DNA of 64,000 nucleotides from Clostridium cadaveris (GCF_020911725.1 NZ_CP076620.1:74501-138500); one strand, 5' to 3'. Counted from the stretch's first letter, positions 7,592 through 15,746 are shown. Translations and numbers: made by a program. The notes: generated from the sequence alone by a model not told the origin.

Positions 7592-8185
7592 GTGATTAAA
7601 TTGAATACTATGTTAAAAAACAAAAATAAATGGAGAAAGATACATGATATTTATATAAAAGATGAGAAAACTAAAGATAAATATACAGAAATTTATAATA
7701 ATGTTAGAGATTATTATAAAAAGAAAATAAGGAGCAATGAAGATTTTATTATAGAAAGTGTGTATATAGATAGTGAGTTAAATAAATATTCAAATAAAAA
7801 TGAAAATATCAAAATGGCATTAGTAAGCGGATTCTTTTCAGCTATAGTAGTTGCTTTAGTATCTAATCAAATTCCGACTATGTATCAAATGATTGAATCA
7901 ATTATAAGTGTAATTAAACTAAATCTTACATATATAAGTTCAATAACTAATCTAAAACAAATATTAGTTTTATTAATTACATTTATAGTTTTAATATTTA
8001 TGCTAGTTATTGCTACAGTACCAATAATTTTTCCTGTAATTGTTATTAATTTAGTGTATAAGAGACCAATAAATAAACAAAATGAATTAATTATTTATTA
8101 TTCAATATGCAGAGAGATATTAGATGAGCTAAAATTTGAAAGAGATAATATTAAAAATTATAAGCATGGTAAAAGAAGAAGATAG
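7592..8185 (+). CDS. Membrane protein with soluble N-terminal domain, 197 aa
   Basis: The start is GTG 7592, nine bases after AAGGAGG. An upstream extension of the frame (from 7457) would run through the promoter and is rejected. Residues 1-72 are charged and helical, about 75-92 form one membrane helix, and about 124-156 form one or two more (VLLITFIVLIFMLVIATVP). A basic cytoplasmic tail ends in GKRRR. I do not recognise a family. It has its own promoter and is followed 22 bp later by a small RX4H protein, suggesting a two-gene unit carried as phage cargo, possibly for defence or exclusion. Confidence 0.6.
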   Translation: MIKLNTMLKNKNKWRKIHDIYIKDEKTKDKYTEIYNNVRDYYKKKIRSNEDFIIESVYIDSELNKYSNKNENIKMALVSGFFSAIVVALVSNQIPTMYQMIESIISVIKLNLTYISSITNLKQILVLLITFIVLIFMLVIATVPIIFPVIVINLVYKRPINKQNELIIYYSICREILDELKFERDNIKNYKHGKRRR

Positions 8186-8207
8186 TTAATTGAGATGAGG
8201 TTATTGT

Positions 8208-8567
8208 ATGAAAAATAAAGTTTTAGAATTTGATAAAAGAAATGTGAGAATAGAAGAAATAAAAGAACATGTTAAGTTTTATATTGATAAAAGCAATGAT
8301 GGATTTAAATTACTTTCAGATGGCAATAAAAAGGATGCTATGGAAGTGTTAAAAGAAATAAGGGATATTATGAAGTTAGAAAATAAATATTATAATAAAT
8401 CTAAACTTGAAGATGTGATTTTAAGTAAGAAAGAGTATAACAATTACTGTAGTGCATTAAGAGATATATTAGCACATCAAATAAATACCAATTCTTATGA
8501 CAATTTATCAAGTAACCTATATGATATAGAGGATTATATGATGTATTATTGTGCAGATATTTTATAG
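8208..8567 (+). CDS. Small helical protein with RX4H (HEPN-like) motif
   Basis: This 119-aa all-helical protein contains ALRDILAHQ, in which R85-D-I-L-A-H90 fits the R-[N/D/H]-X3-H pattern of HEPN ribonucleases. It is cotranscribed with the membrane protein 22 bp upstream. HEPN domains are usually 110-150 residues of four to five helices, which fits the length. The motif could be chance, since it is short and I cannot align the rest. No other family recognised. If real, the pair resembles two-gene phage-defence or toxin modules. Confidence 0.5.
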   Translation: MKNKVLEFDKRNVRIEEIKEHVKFYIDKSNDGFKLLSDGNKKDAMEVLKEIRDIMKLENKYYNKSKLEDVILSKKEYNNYCSALRDILAHQINTNSYDNLSSNLYDIEDYMMYYCADIL

Positions 8568-8603
8568 GATGAAAGTTTGATAAGTTATGAGAAATTAATT
8601 AAA

Positions 8604-8622
8604 ATGCTGAAAAAATCAGCAT
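8604..8622. terminator. Small hairpin after RX4H gene
   Basis: ATGCTGA and TCAGCAT pair around a five-A loop shortly after the stop of the RX4H gene. The T-run is better on the minus strand than on the plus strand. It may end the two-gene transcript before the RNA locus. Confidence 0.4.
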
Positions 8623-8655
8623 AAATGAGATTGAAATAGGTAATTTAAATATATA

Positions 8656-8701
8656 TCGCAATTGCGAAGTATACAAAAAAGTGATTTGGATATACTATAA
8701 T
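8656..8701 (+). promoter_or_regulatory. Promoter and palindromic operator of the AbiF-associated RNA
   Basis: A perfect -10 hexamer TATAAT lies at 8696-8701, putting transcription start near 8708, two bases before the first hairpin. The -35 region is weak. Just upstream is a perfect 12-base palindrome TCGCAATTGCGA (8656-8667), a plausible operator. Confidence 0.6.
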
Positions 8702-8707
8702 ATTAAC

Positions 8708-8813
8708 AGAACTTGCAGCGCCTCTTAACAATGCGAACCGTGCAAGTTAGTGGAATGAAGTTTTTGTGAAATCCGCCGCGCCTCTTTACAATGCGAACCA
8801 GGCGGATTTTTTT
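8708..8813 (+). ncRNA. AbiF-associated structured RNA (two tandem hairpins)
   Basis: Two hairpins lie 60 bases apart. Hairpin 1 pairs AACTTGCA (8710-8717) with TGCAAGTT (8741-8748). Hairpin 2 pairs AATCCGCC (8770-8777) with GGCGGATT (8801-8808). Each closes a 23-base loop, and the two loops are identical at 21 of 23 positions (GCGCCTCTT, then ACAATGCGAACC). CGC and GCG inside the loop can form an inner stem. The stems differ completely yet stay perfectly paired, which is strong evidence for RNA structure. Seven T residues after hairpin 2 make it an intrinsic terminator. The RNA is about 106 nt and lies 16 bp before the abiF gene. As I recall, RNA motifs upstream of abiF-type genes have been described and can act as RNA antitoxins. 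Confidence 0.85.
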
Positions 8814-8829
8814 ATATATGGAGGATTAA

Positions 8830-9744
8830 ATGGGGGAAGAAAAACATATAAAAAAACTTAAAGATCCTAAGACATTCAAAGAGCAACTTGAAATATTAAA
8901 GAGTAGAAATATGATAATTGAAAATGAGGATGAATGTCTCAAAATATTAAGTAGAACTAATTATTATAGACTTACAGCGTATGCTCTTCAATGTAAAGTA
9001 AATGATGATTATAATAATAAAATATCTTTTAATGAAATGTATCAAATATATATGTTTGATAAAAAATTAAGAAATTTAATTATGGAAATATTAGAAGGAA
9101 TAGAAATTTCTCTCCGTACATATATGGCTTATAGTCTAGCAATGAAATATGGTCCAGAAGCACATGAAAAAGAAGAAGTATTTGACGACTTAAATTCATA
9201 TAAGGGTTATTTTAATGCTCAACGTAAGTATGTTAAAGGGTTAAAGGATGAAATATCTAGTTCTATTTATAGTAGAAGAAGAGAATTGTTCATTAAGCAT
9301 TATAAAAATGAATATGATGGACATTTTCCTATTTGGGTAATAGTTGAAGTACTTTCTTTTGGTGTACTATCAAGAATGTATTCTAATCTAAAAACTGATG
9401 ATAAAAAGATAATAGCTCGTGGTGGATTTAATACTAGTGAATCTTTGTTAAGTGGCTGGGTGGACAATTTGTCCACTATGAGAAATACATGTGCCCATTA
9501 TGGTAGATTATATAATAAAAAATTTACACCTATATCTATTCATTATAGATATAAGAAATTTAATTTAATTAACAATGGATTATTTGTATATATATTAGCT
9601 ATAAAAGAATTGACATTAAATAAACAGGAATGGATTGCATTTCGAACTGGTCTAGAGTCATTAGTTGATGAGTATGAGGAATATATAGATTTAAAACTTA
9701 TTGACTTTCCTGATAATTGGAAGGAAATACTGGATGTTAATTAG
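8830..9744 (+). CDS. abiF: AbiF/AbiD-family abortive infection protein (Abi_2, HEPN)
   Basis: This 304-aa protein is a full-length member of the Abi_2 family (COG4823). The N-terminus has the family signature TFKEQLEILKSR...NYYRLTAY (about 15-51). A central helical segment has EGIEISLRTYMAYSLAMKYGP (89-109). The HEPN motif follows as MRNTCAHYGRLYN, with R218, N219 and H223 forming RX4H. HEPN proteins of this type are ribonucleases or RNA-binding toxins that stop phage growth by abortive infection. The gene starts at ATG after TGGAGG, just past the terminator of the upstream RNA. Expression may therefore depend on readthrough. The RNA is the likely antitoxin or guide partner. Location on a phage element fits inter-phage competition. 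Confidence 0.9.
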   Translation: MGEEKHIKKLKDPKTFKEQLEILKSRNMIIENEDECLKILSRTNYYRLTAYALQCKVNDDYNNKISFNEMYQIYMFDKKLRNLIMEILEGIEISLRTYMAYSLAMKYGPEAHEKEEVFDDLNSYKGYFNAQRKYVKGLKDEISSSIYSRRRELFIKHYKNEYDGHFPIWVIVEVLSFGVLSRMYSNLKTDDKKIIARGGFNTSESLLSGWVDNLSTMRNTCAHYGRLYNKKFTPISIHYRYKKFNLINNGLFVYILAIKELTLNKQEWIAFRTGLESLVDEYEEYIDLKLIDFPDNWKEILDVN

Positions 9745-9845
9745 AATATATAAAATATTGTACTACGATTGTACTATTTCTTTGACTTAGTCCTTAAAAA
9801 TAAAATTTGTAATAAAAATATAATCTTTATTAAATATAGATATAT

Positions 9846-9874
9846 CAAGGCTTTAGATAATGTGACAAGCCTTG
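9846..9874 (+). terminator. Hairpin downstream of abiF
   Basis: CAAGGCTT (9846-9853) pairs with AAGCCTTG (9867-9874) around a 13-base loop. The T-run is weak. It lies about 100 bp after the abiF stop. Confidence 0.45.
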
Positions 9875-9922
9875 TATAAATTTAATAAGATATATAAAAA
9901 TATTCCTACTGGGAGTACCATA

Positions 9923-9967
9923 AACAAAGGCTTAAACCTAAGTAAATAAAAGGTTTAAGCCTTTGTT
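9923..9967. terminator. Strong bidirectional terminator
   Basis: A perfect 17-bp inverted repeat (AACAAAGGCTTAAACCT and its complement at 9951-9967) surrounds an 11-base loop and is AT-rich at both outer ends. It separates the defence genes from the following membrane protein genes. Confidence 0.75.
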
Positions 9968-10209
9968 ATCTTTGTAATACTTTAATAAAAATTGTAATAA
10001 TTCTTTTTGACACTCTATTTGATGTGAACTATCTTCTTAATAAATATATAATTATTTGAAATTAATTTACAATAATATACGATACTTTTAGTTAATGCTC
10101 CAATAGAAATTGTAAAAAAATTCATGTATTATTAAATTAATACCAAATGTTATAATTTAATATTTTAAATTATAATCAATATAAAATGTAAAATAAAGGA
10201 GATAAAGTA

Positions 10210-10623
10210 TTGTTTATAAAAAAGCATCCTTATTTAATACTTTCTATTATATTCGGATTTATATCAGGAATCCTTTGGGCTTCATCTGTAATGGTTATGT
10301 ATGAAGTTACTATGTTTTATCTAGTAATTATATTTATACCAATAGCATTAAGTTTATCTATATATTTTTTATATAAAAATCGTATGGAGACGATAAAATG
10401 TTTTCGAAATTCTTATTTGATTTCTCTAGCTTTAGGCTTTATGATATTTGATTATGTATTTATGGAATATTGGCATATAGATTATTTTTTATCTGGTTTT
10501 AATGGAATGGGGAATACAGTTAGATTAATAATTTTTCAGATGGGTTTAATATGTATTATTATGCTTTTATATTCAATATTATTTACACGGTTATCGAAAA
10601 AATTAGATAATAGGATGAAATAA
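10210..10623 (+). CDS. Integral membrane protein, 137 aa
   Basis: The frame starts at TTG 10210, eight bases after AAAGGAG. Four hydrophobic helices cover most of the 137 residues: about 7-28, 34-54, 70-90 and 105-127. Loops are short and the C-terminus is basic. There is no signal peptide and no catalytic motif, and I do not recognise the family. The following small membrane protein gene is 95 bp downstream, with its own ribosome binding site. Confidence 0.6.
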   Translation: MFIKKHPYLILSIIFGFISGILWASSVMVMYEVTMFYLVIIFIPIALSLSIYFLYKNRMETIKCFRNSYLISLALGFMIFDYVFMEYWHIDYFLSGFNGMGNTVRLIIFQMGLICIIMLLYSILFTRLSKKLDNRMK

Positions 10624-10718
10624 ATTTAAATATTGTTAAACTTTTCTATTTAGTGCTATTATAAACTTAAATATACATTCCACATAATAGATTTAATTTG
10701 TTTAAGGAAGTGTTTATA

Positions 10719-11018
10719 ATGGGTAATGAAAAACTTATGGCATATGCTAGTAAGATATTATTAATGTTGGCATTAATAACATTAGTGGTGGGAGAAGTTT
10801 CTTATTATTACTTTAGAGAGTATGTTATGACTTTTGAGATAGTCTTTCTGATATTTTTATTTGTGCAATACAGTATAGTGAAAATTTTAAACAAAAGAAA
10901 TGTAAAGTTTAATAATGATATTACAAGCAATATTAAAAAAATGAATAAAATAATTAAAGCTATGGTGATTGGAGTTATCGTAATATCTTTAATTTTAATA
11001 GTAATGCAGATTTTATAG
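10719..11018 (+). CDS. Small membrane protein, 99 aa
   Basis: ATG 10719 follows AAGGAAGTG and is preferred over the in-frame TTG at 10698, which has no ribosome binding site. Three hydrophobic helices are visible: about residues 8-30, 37-58 and the C-terminal 75-98 (AMVIGVIVISLILIVMQIL). A short basic loop lies between the second and third. No family recognised. A hairpin follows the stop directly. Confidence 0.6.
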   Translation: MGNEKLMAYASKILLMLALITLVVGEVSYYYFREYVMTFEIVFLIFLFVQYSIVKILNKRNVKFNNDITSNIKKMNKIIKAMVIGVIVISLILIVMQIL

Positions 11019-11024
11019 GCAATT

Positions 11025-11061
11025 AAGCTGTAATCTTAAAGTAGAATTAAGGTTACAGCTT
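11025..11061 (+). terminator. Hairpin after small membrane protein gene
   Basis: AAGCTGTAATCTTAA (11025-11039) pairs with TTAAGGTTACAGCTT (11047-11061) with a single G-T pair. The following GTTTCATT gives a modest T-run, so termination is likely but not certain. Confidence 0.6.
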
Positions 11062-11173
11062 GTTTCATTATATGAGCAGTATGATAAAATATAATTAATA
11101 ATTAATTGTAAATATGGATTATATTTGTATAGATTATATCTTGGTAAAATTATAAGATAAGCGAGGTGTAAAT

Positions 11174-12178
11174 ATGAAGATTAAATCATCAAATAAAATA
11201 ATAATTTGTTTGATAATATCATTAGCTATAGTATCATTGCTAGGATGCGGAAATGGAACAAAAGATAAACTTAAAGCTGGAATTGACTATTTAAATAATG
11301 AGCAATATGAAGAGGCGAAAGAACAGTTTTCAGCTATTCTTGAAAAGGAACCAAATAATGAAGAGGCTATAACATTGAATGAAATAATAACAAAATTTAT
11401 TAATGCAAAAGAGTCATATGAGAAAAATGATTTAAAAAAATCAAAGGAATACTTGGATGGGATTCCTGAAAAATATAGTGAGTACAACATAAAAGATAAA
11501 ATAGATGATTTAAAGAATACCGTAGGTGAAAAGTTAGAGGAGATTAAAAAATTAAATTCCGCCTTAGATTACATAACAAATCTTCTTAAGGAAGACAAAT
11601 TAGATGAGGCAAAACAAGAAATAGAAAAACTTAATGAAACTAAGATGCCAGAGGAAAAATCTAAAATTTTTGAGGGCTTAAAAACGGACTTAAATCTAAA
11701 ATTAGTGAAAAAGGAAAATGAAGATAGACTGGAGAAGGAGAGAGCAGAAGAGATTAAGAAAAAGAATCAACAGAAAAAAATACTTAAAAATACAAAGAAA
11801 GTTCCAAAAGAACAAGGTGATATCTTGTATCAAAACAAAAATCTAGGTATTCAAATGAAGTTTCCTAGATCATGGGAAGGTCTCTATAGAATAGAGGAGA
11901 CTGATACTAGTATAAGTGTCTTTGTAAAACAGCAGGTACAGCATTTTGATGGAGAAGGATTTTTATTTACTGTTAAGAAGTGGGAGAGTGAAAAAGATGA
12001 AGATGCTCTAGATACACTTTCACGTAATAAAAGATATATAGTTGCAAAAGGAATCAAATACGTTATAGGGGGACCAACAGGGGTTACTGAGTTTAGAGAA
12101 GATCCTGAATGGAAGAATTATAGAATGATGTCCTCAAGTAAGTATGGAGTTGGAGATACAATAGAGCCTATTAATTAA
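11174..12178 (+). CDS. Lipoprotein with TPR-like repeats
   Basis: The 334-aa product has a lipoprotein signal peptide with lipobox SLLGC (cysteine at about residue 25), so it should be anchored to the outer face of the membrane. Residues about 30-190 are charged helices with TPR-like features (LNNEQYEEAKEQFSAILEKEPNNEEA). A long coiled coil with many Glu and Lys follows to about 215. The C-terminal 115 residues form a beta-rich domain starting LGIQMKFPRSWEG, similar in feel to PsbP-like or DUF domains of clostridial lipoproteins. Function unknown. It starts at ATG after GCGAGGTG. Confidence 0.7.
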   Translation: MKIKSSNKIIICLIISLAIVSLLGCGNGTKDKLKAGIDYLNNEQYEEAKEQFSAILEKEPNNEEAITLNEIITKFINAKESYEKNDLKKSKEYLDGIPEKYSEYNIKDKIDDLKNTVGEKLEEIKKLNSALDYITNLLKEDKLDEAKQEIEKLNETKMPEEKSKIFEGLKTDLNLKLVKKENEDRLEKERAEEIKKKNQQKKILKNTKKVPKEQGDILYQNKNLGIQMKFPRSWEGLYRIEETDTSISVFVKQQVQHFDGEGFLFTVKKWESEKDEDALDTLSRNKRYIVAKGIKYVIGGPTGVTEFREDPEWKNYRMMSSSKYGVGDTIEPIN

Positions 12179-12314
12179 TGAACAAAGTTAATAAGATTTT
12201 AGATTATTTTTAATTATTTAATCATTAAAAACTTGATATAATGAAATAGCATAGTAAAAATGATATTATAGTCATTTATATATGAAGATATCACTATTGA
12301 CAAGGAGAATACCT

Positions 12315-13658
12315 ATGATATTAAACAAATCTTTAAATCAATGGATTAAAGAGTCCCCATTAATTAATGACTTGATTAATTTAAAAGAAACCATTTGGAT
12401 TAATCCGAAGAAAATCCCTTGTGAGGAAGCAATTAAAAATTTACCTATAACTATAGAAGATGTAATAGATGCTTCTAATAGGTTAGAAAGATTTGCACCA
12501 TATTTAGCACTAGTATTTCCTGAAACTTCAGCTATGAATGGAATAATAGAGTCACCTTTAGTAGAGATACCAAAGATGCAGGCAGCTTTAAGAAAAGAAA
12601 TAGGAAAAGATATTAAAGGTAAAATCATGCTAAAGTGTGATAGCCATCTTCCTATATCAGGCTCAATAAAGGCTAGAGGAGGAATATATGAAGTTTTAAA
12701 ACATGCAGAAACTATAGCTATTGATAGTGGCATGTTAAACCTTCAAGATAATTATGAGATTTTAGCAGAGGAAAGATTTAAGCAGTTATTTTCTAGGTAC
12801 TCAGTTGCAGTTGGGTCTACAGGCAATCTTGGATTGTCTATAGGCATAATGAGTGCAAAGCTTGGTTTTAAAGTATATGTGCATATGTCCGCAGATGCAA
12901 GACAGTGGAAAAAGGACATGTTAAGAAGCAAGGGCGTAAATGTAATTGAATATGATGATGACTATAGCTTAGCTGTTACAGAAGGCCGTAAGCAGGCAGA
13001 GAAAGATCCGTATTGCCACTTTGTAGATGATGAAAATTCTAAGGATTTATTTTTAGGATATGCAGTGGCAGCTCTTCGATTGAAAAAACAGTTAGAAGAG
13101 AAAAACATAGTAATTGACAATGAGCATCCTTTATTTGTTTATCTTCCATGTGGAGTAGGGGGAGGACCAGGAGGAGTTGCTTTTGGATTAAAGCTTATGT
13201 TTAAGGAAGCAGCACACTGTTTCTTTGCTGAACCTACCCATTCCCCATGTATGACATTAGGCTTAGCCACTGGATATCATGATAAGATAAGTGTACAAGA
13301 TTTTGGAATTGATAATAAAACTGCAGCTGACGGTCTTGCAGTAGGAAGGGCTTCGAGCTTTGTAGGAAAAATAATAGAGCCATTTATAAGTGGAAGCTAT
13401 ACATTAACTGATGAAAAAATGTATCATTATTTAGCTATGCTAACAGATGAAGAGGGTATTAAGCTTGAACCTAGTGCGTTAGCAGGAATGAAGGGCTATG
13501 AAAATATAGCTGTGACTGATGAAGGCAAATTATATATTGAAAATGAAAATATAAAAGATTATATGGACGCTGCAACTCATATAGTGTGGGCAACAGGAGG
13601 AAATATGGTCCCGGAAGAAATAATGAAAGAGTATTATGACAAAGGAAAAGATATTTAG
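12315..13658 (+). CDS. dsdA: D-serine ammonia-lyase (D-serine dehydratase)
   Basis: This 447-aa enzyme converts D-serine to pyruvate and ammonia. It is a fold-type II PLP enzyme: the PLP lysine is K119 in SGSIKARGG, the substrate-binding loop is [15 protein letters not shown], and the phosphate-binding glycine loop is [14 protein letters not shown]. All are typical of DsdA, and the length matches the family. The start is ATG 12315, eight bases after CAAGGAG. An upstream ATG at 12282 lacks a site. No dsdC or dsdX is adjacent. A PH-domain protein gene follows after 12 bp, so they share a transcript. It probably detoxifies or uses D-serine. Confidence 0.92.
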   Translation: MILNKSLNQWIKESPLINDLINLKETIWINPKKIPCEEAIKNLPITIEDVIDASNRLERFAPYLALVFPETSAMNGIIESPLVEIPKMQAALRKEIGKDIKGKIMLKCDSHLPISGSIKARGGIYEVLKHAETIAIDSGMLNLQDNYEILAEERFKQLFSRYSVAVGSTGNLGLSIGIMSAKLGFKVYVHMSADARQWKKDMLRSKGVNVIEYDDDYSLAVTEGRKQAEKDPYCHFVDDENSKDLFLGYAVAALRLKKQLEEKNIVIDNEHPLFVYLPCGVGGGPGGVAFGLKLMFKEAAHCFFAEPTHSPCMTLGLATGYHDKISVQDFGIDNKTAADGLAVGRASSFVGKIIEPFISGSYTLTDEKMYHYLAMLTDEEGIKLEPSALAGMKGYENIAVTDEGKLYIENENIKDYMDAATHIVWATGGNMVPEEIMKEYYDKGKDI

Positions 13659-13670
13659 GAGGAATAAATA

Positions 13671-14054
13671 ATGGCAGAAGTATTAAGTACAAAAATATTT
13701 ACTTTTTATAAGCAAATAGAAGTTCCACAAAATTTAATGAAATTTTTAAATGCAGATGAAAGAGCTCTTTTTGGAGTTAAGACATTTAGAGATGCAGCTA
13801 TATTTACGGATAAAAAGATATTAATATGTGATAAGCAAGGGATAACAGGAAAAAAGGTTGAATATTTTGCTATTCCTTACAGTAAAATAGTTACTTATTC
13901 TATTGAGACTGCTGGAAATTTTGATTTGGATGCGGAAATAAAGCTTACACTTCCAGGTGGTGTGAATATAGAATTTCAATTTATAAAGGATAGAAACATG
14001 GATGAACTTCTATTCAAGGTATTTAACACTATAGATAATTACGTTGCTAGATAA
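13671..14054 (+). CDS. PH-domain protein (bacterial Pleckstrin-like)
   Basis: This 127-aa protein lies 12 bp after dsdA with its own GGAGGAA site. It matches small bacterial PH-domain proteins: an N-terminal helix, then alternating strands (FRDAAIFTDKKILICDKQG, then VEYFAIPYSKIVTYSIET, then AEIKLTLPGGVNIEFQF) and a C-terminal helix. No membrane segment is visible. The cellular role of this family is not established. The pairing with dsdA may only reflect shared transcription. Confidence 0.75.
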   Translation: MAEVLSTKIFTFYKQIEVPQNLMKFLNADERALFGVKTFRDAAIFTDKKILICDKQGITGKKVEYFAIPYSKIVTYSIETAGNFDLDAEIKLTLPGGVNIEFQFIKDRNMDELLFKVFNTIDNYVAR

Positions 14055-14063
14055 TATTATAAA

Positions 14064-14105
14064 AGTAGCAGACAGATTTAATTTTAAAACTGTCTGCTAC
14101 TTCTT
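14064..14105. terminator. Bidirectional terminator
   Basis: AGTAGCAGACAG pairs with CTGTCTGCTACT. A T-rich tail follows on the plus strand and an A/T-rich flank lies on the other side. It separates two convergent operons. Confidence 0.8.
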
Positions 14106-14123
14106 TGAGGGTAAATATTATAT

Positions 14124-14873
14124 TTATACTTCAAGCATATTTAGAATTTTTGAGGTTATCTGAGCATACTCAAGATTTCCTCTGTCTCTAGGCCTATCCA
14201 TTTTTATATCTATAATTTCTCTTATTGTACCTGGATTTTTACCCATGACGATTATTCTATCAGCTAGGTATACAGCTTCATCAACTGAATGAGTAACAAA
14301 TAATATGGTTTTCTTATTTTTTTCCCATATGTTTAAAAGTTCCTTTTGAAGAAGAATTCTAGTATAAGCATCTAAAGCACCAAAAGGTTCATCCATAAGA
14401 AGTACGTCTGGATTGTTTGCAAGAGCTCTTGCAATAGCAACTCTTTGTTGCATACCTCCAGAAAGCTCGTAAGGATATGCTTTTTCAAACTTGTCCATAC
14501 TTATCATATTAAGATATTTACGAGCTATATCCCTTCTTTCATTTTTACTTAAACCCTTAAATTCAAGGCCAAGTGCTATATTATCTAGAACAGTCCTCCA
14601 TTGAAGAAGAGAATAGTTTTGAAATACCATTCCTATATCAGAAGTTGGAGCGGTAATCTCCTTTCCCTTGTATGTAATAATACCTTCTGAGGCATTTTCC
14701 AAACTTGCTATGATTCTAAGCATTGTAGATTTTCCACATCCAGAAGGACCAACTATGCATATAAAGTCATTTTCTTTAATTTCCAGGGTAATATTTTTTA
14801 AGGCATTAACTTCTAAATTGTTGTTAGTTTTAAAAGTTTTACTTAAGTTTTTGATTTCTATGCAATTTTCCAT
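14124..14873 (-). CDS. ABC transporter ATPase, NitT/TauT type
   Basis: The 249-aa ATPase has Walker A GPSGCGKST (about residue 40), signature LSGGMQQRVAIARAL (about 135), Walker B VLLMDEPFGALDA (about 157) and switch histidine FVTHS. This domain order and the AYTR motif after Walker B are typical of SsuB/TauB/NrtD. It should power uptake through the permease encoded 11 bp upstream in the same operon. The substrate cannot be told from the sequence: sulfonates, taurine, nitrate-like or thiamine-precursor compounds are all transported by relatives. Confidence 0.9.
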   Translation of the reverse strand: MENCIEIKNLSKTFKTNNNLEVNALKNITLEIKENDFICIVGPSGCGKSTMLRIIASLENASEGIITYKGKEITAPTSDIGMVFQNYSLLQWRTVLDNIALGLEFKGLSKNERRDIARKYLNMISMDKFEKAYPYELSGGMQQRVAIARALANNPDVLLMDEPFGALDAYTRILLQKELLNIWEKNKKTILFVTHSVDEAVYLADRIIVMGKNPGTIREIIDIKMDRPRDRGNLEYAQITSKILNMLEV

Positions 14874-14884
14874 AAGTTCACTTC

Positions 14885-15724
14885 CTATCTTATTTTATTC
14901 TGCCATGAGAAATGTCTCTTCTCTATAAGTCTATATATATAATCTAAGGAAGCTCCGATAAGACCTATACAAGTAACACCGGTTATTACTAAATCAGTTC
15001 TTCCAAGCTCGTAGGCATGAGTTATAAGATATCCAACTCCAGATAAGCTTCCAGGAAGCATTTCTGCAGAAACAAGACAAGACCAAGCAATTCCAAGACC
15101 AGTCCTTAATCCAGTTATTATAGTTGGAGCAGAAGCCGGAAGAAGTATTTTTAAAAATATATCTCTTTCACTTGCTCCTAAAACTTTTGCTGATTCTATT
15201 AATGTTTTTGGAACAGTTCTAACTGCAAATACTGTATTAGTCAATACAGGAAAGAAAGTTCCAAGACCTATTATAAAAACCATGGAAAATTTAAAGTTGT
15301 TTAGGAATGCTTGCATTTCTCCTCCTGGAAGGTTAAAAATAGTAGCAAAGCTTGAAACACCAAACCATGCTAAAACTAGTGGAACCCATGCTAGAGGAGG
15401 TATTGGTCTAAATATATTTATAAATGTATTGAACAATCCATAAACCTTATTTTTATATCCCATAAGAAGCCCCAAAGGAATAGCTAAAATAACTCCAGCT
15501 GTATATCCTAAAATAACTCTTATAAGACTTACAAAAATATTTGTAGGAAGAGAGCCAAGACCTATAAAATCTTGAGTTGCATGAGCAAAATTGTTTAATA
15601 CAGAAGATATCTTTGGTAGGATAACTTCGTTTCCTATTTTGTTGGAAAGAATACCCCACATAATCAAAAACATTATAGGAACGATAAGTCCATATAGCGT
15701 AGTTTTGAAGTCTTTTGTTTTCAA
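14885..15724 (-). CDS. ABC transporter permease, NitT/TauT type
   Basis: This 279-aa membrane protein has about six transmembrane helices. It carries the cytoplasmic EAA-loop sequence ESAKVLGASERDIFLKILLPASAPTI (residues roughly 175-200, written here in part as LGASERDIFLKILLPA), which docks on the ATPase. The pattern PIPPLAWVPLVLAWFG is characteristic of the SsuC/TauC group. It lies between the binding protein and ATPase genes. A hairpin in the 58-bp gap upstream probably lowers its expression relative to the binding protein. Confidence 0.9.
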   Translation of the reverse strand: MKTKDFKTTLYGLIVPIMFLIMWGILSNKIGNEVILPKISSVLNNFAHATQDFIGLGSLPTNIFVSLIRVILGYTAGVILAIPLGLLMGYKNKVYGLFNTFINIFRPIPPLAWVPLVLAWFGVSSFATIFNLPGGEMQAFLNNFKFSMVFIIGLGTFFPVLTNTVFAVRTVPKTLIESAKVLGASERDIFLKILLPASAPTIITGLRTGLGIAWSCLVSAEMLPGSLSGVGYLITHAYELGRTDLVITGVTCIGLIGASLDYIYRLIEKRHFSWQNKIR

Positions 15725-15746
15725 TTAATTTAGCCTCACTTTCGAA

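Larger units (their letters stand above)
9745..10209. other. Non-coding junction between phage segment and host-like genes
   Basis: This 465-bp AT-rich stretch holds no gene I can support. It contains two hairpins (separate entries) and then about 240 bp of plain AT-rich DNA up to the next ribosome binding site. It is the most likely place for the right edge of the phage-derived segment. I found no attachment-site repeat, because the left edge is outside the window. Confidence 0.5.

Noticed and set aside
8710-8808. The two hairpin repeats as a minimal CRISPR array or T-box
   Set aside because: Only two units with different stems, no Cas genes, no T-box sequence. The structure fits an AbiF-associated RNA better.
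9745-10209. Prophage attachment site
   Set aside because: No tRNA or repeat pair could be matched because the left end of the element is outside the window.
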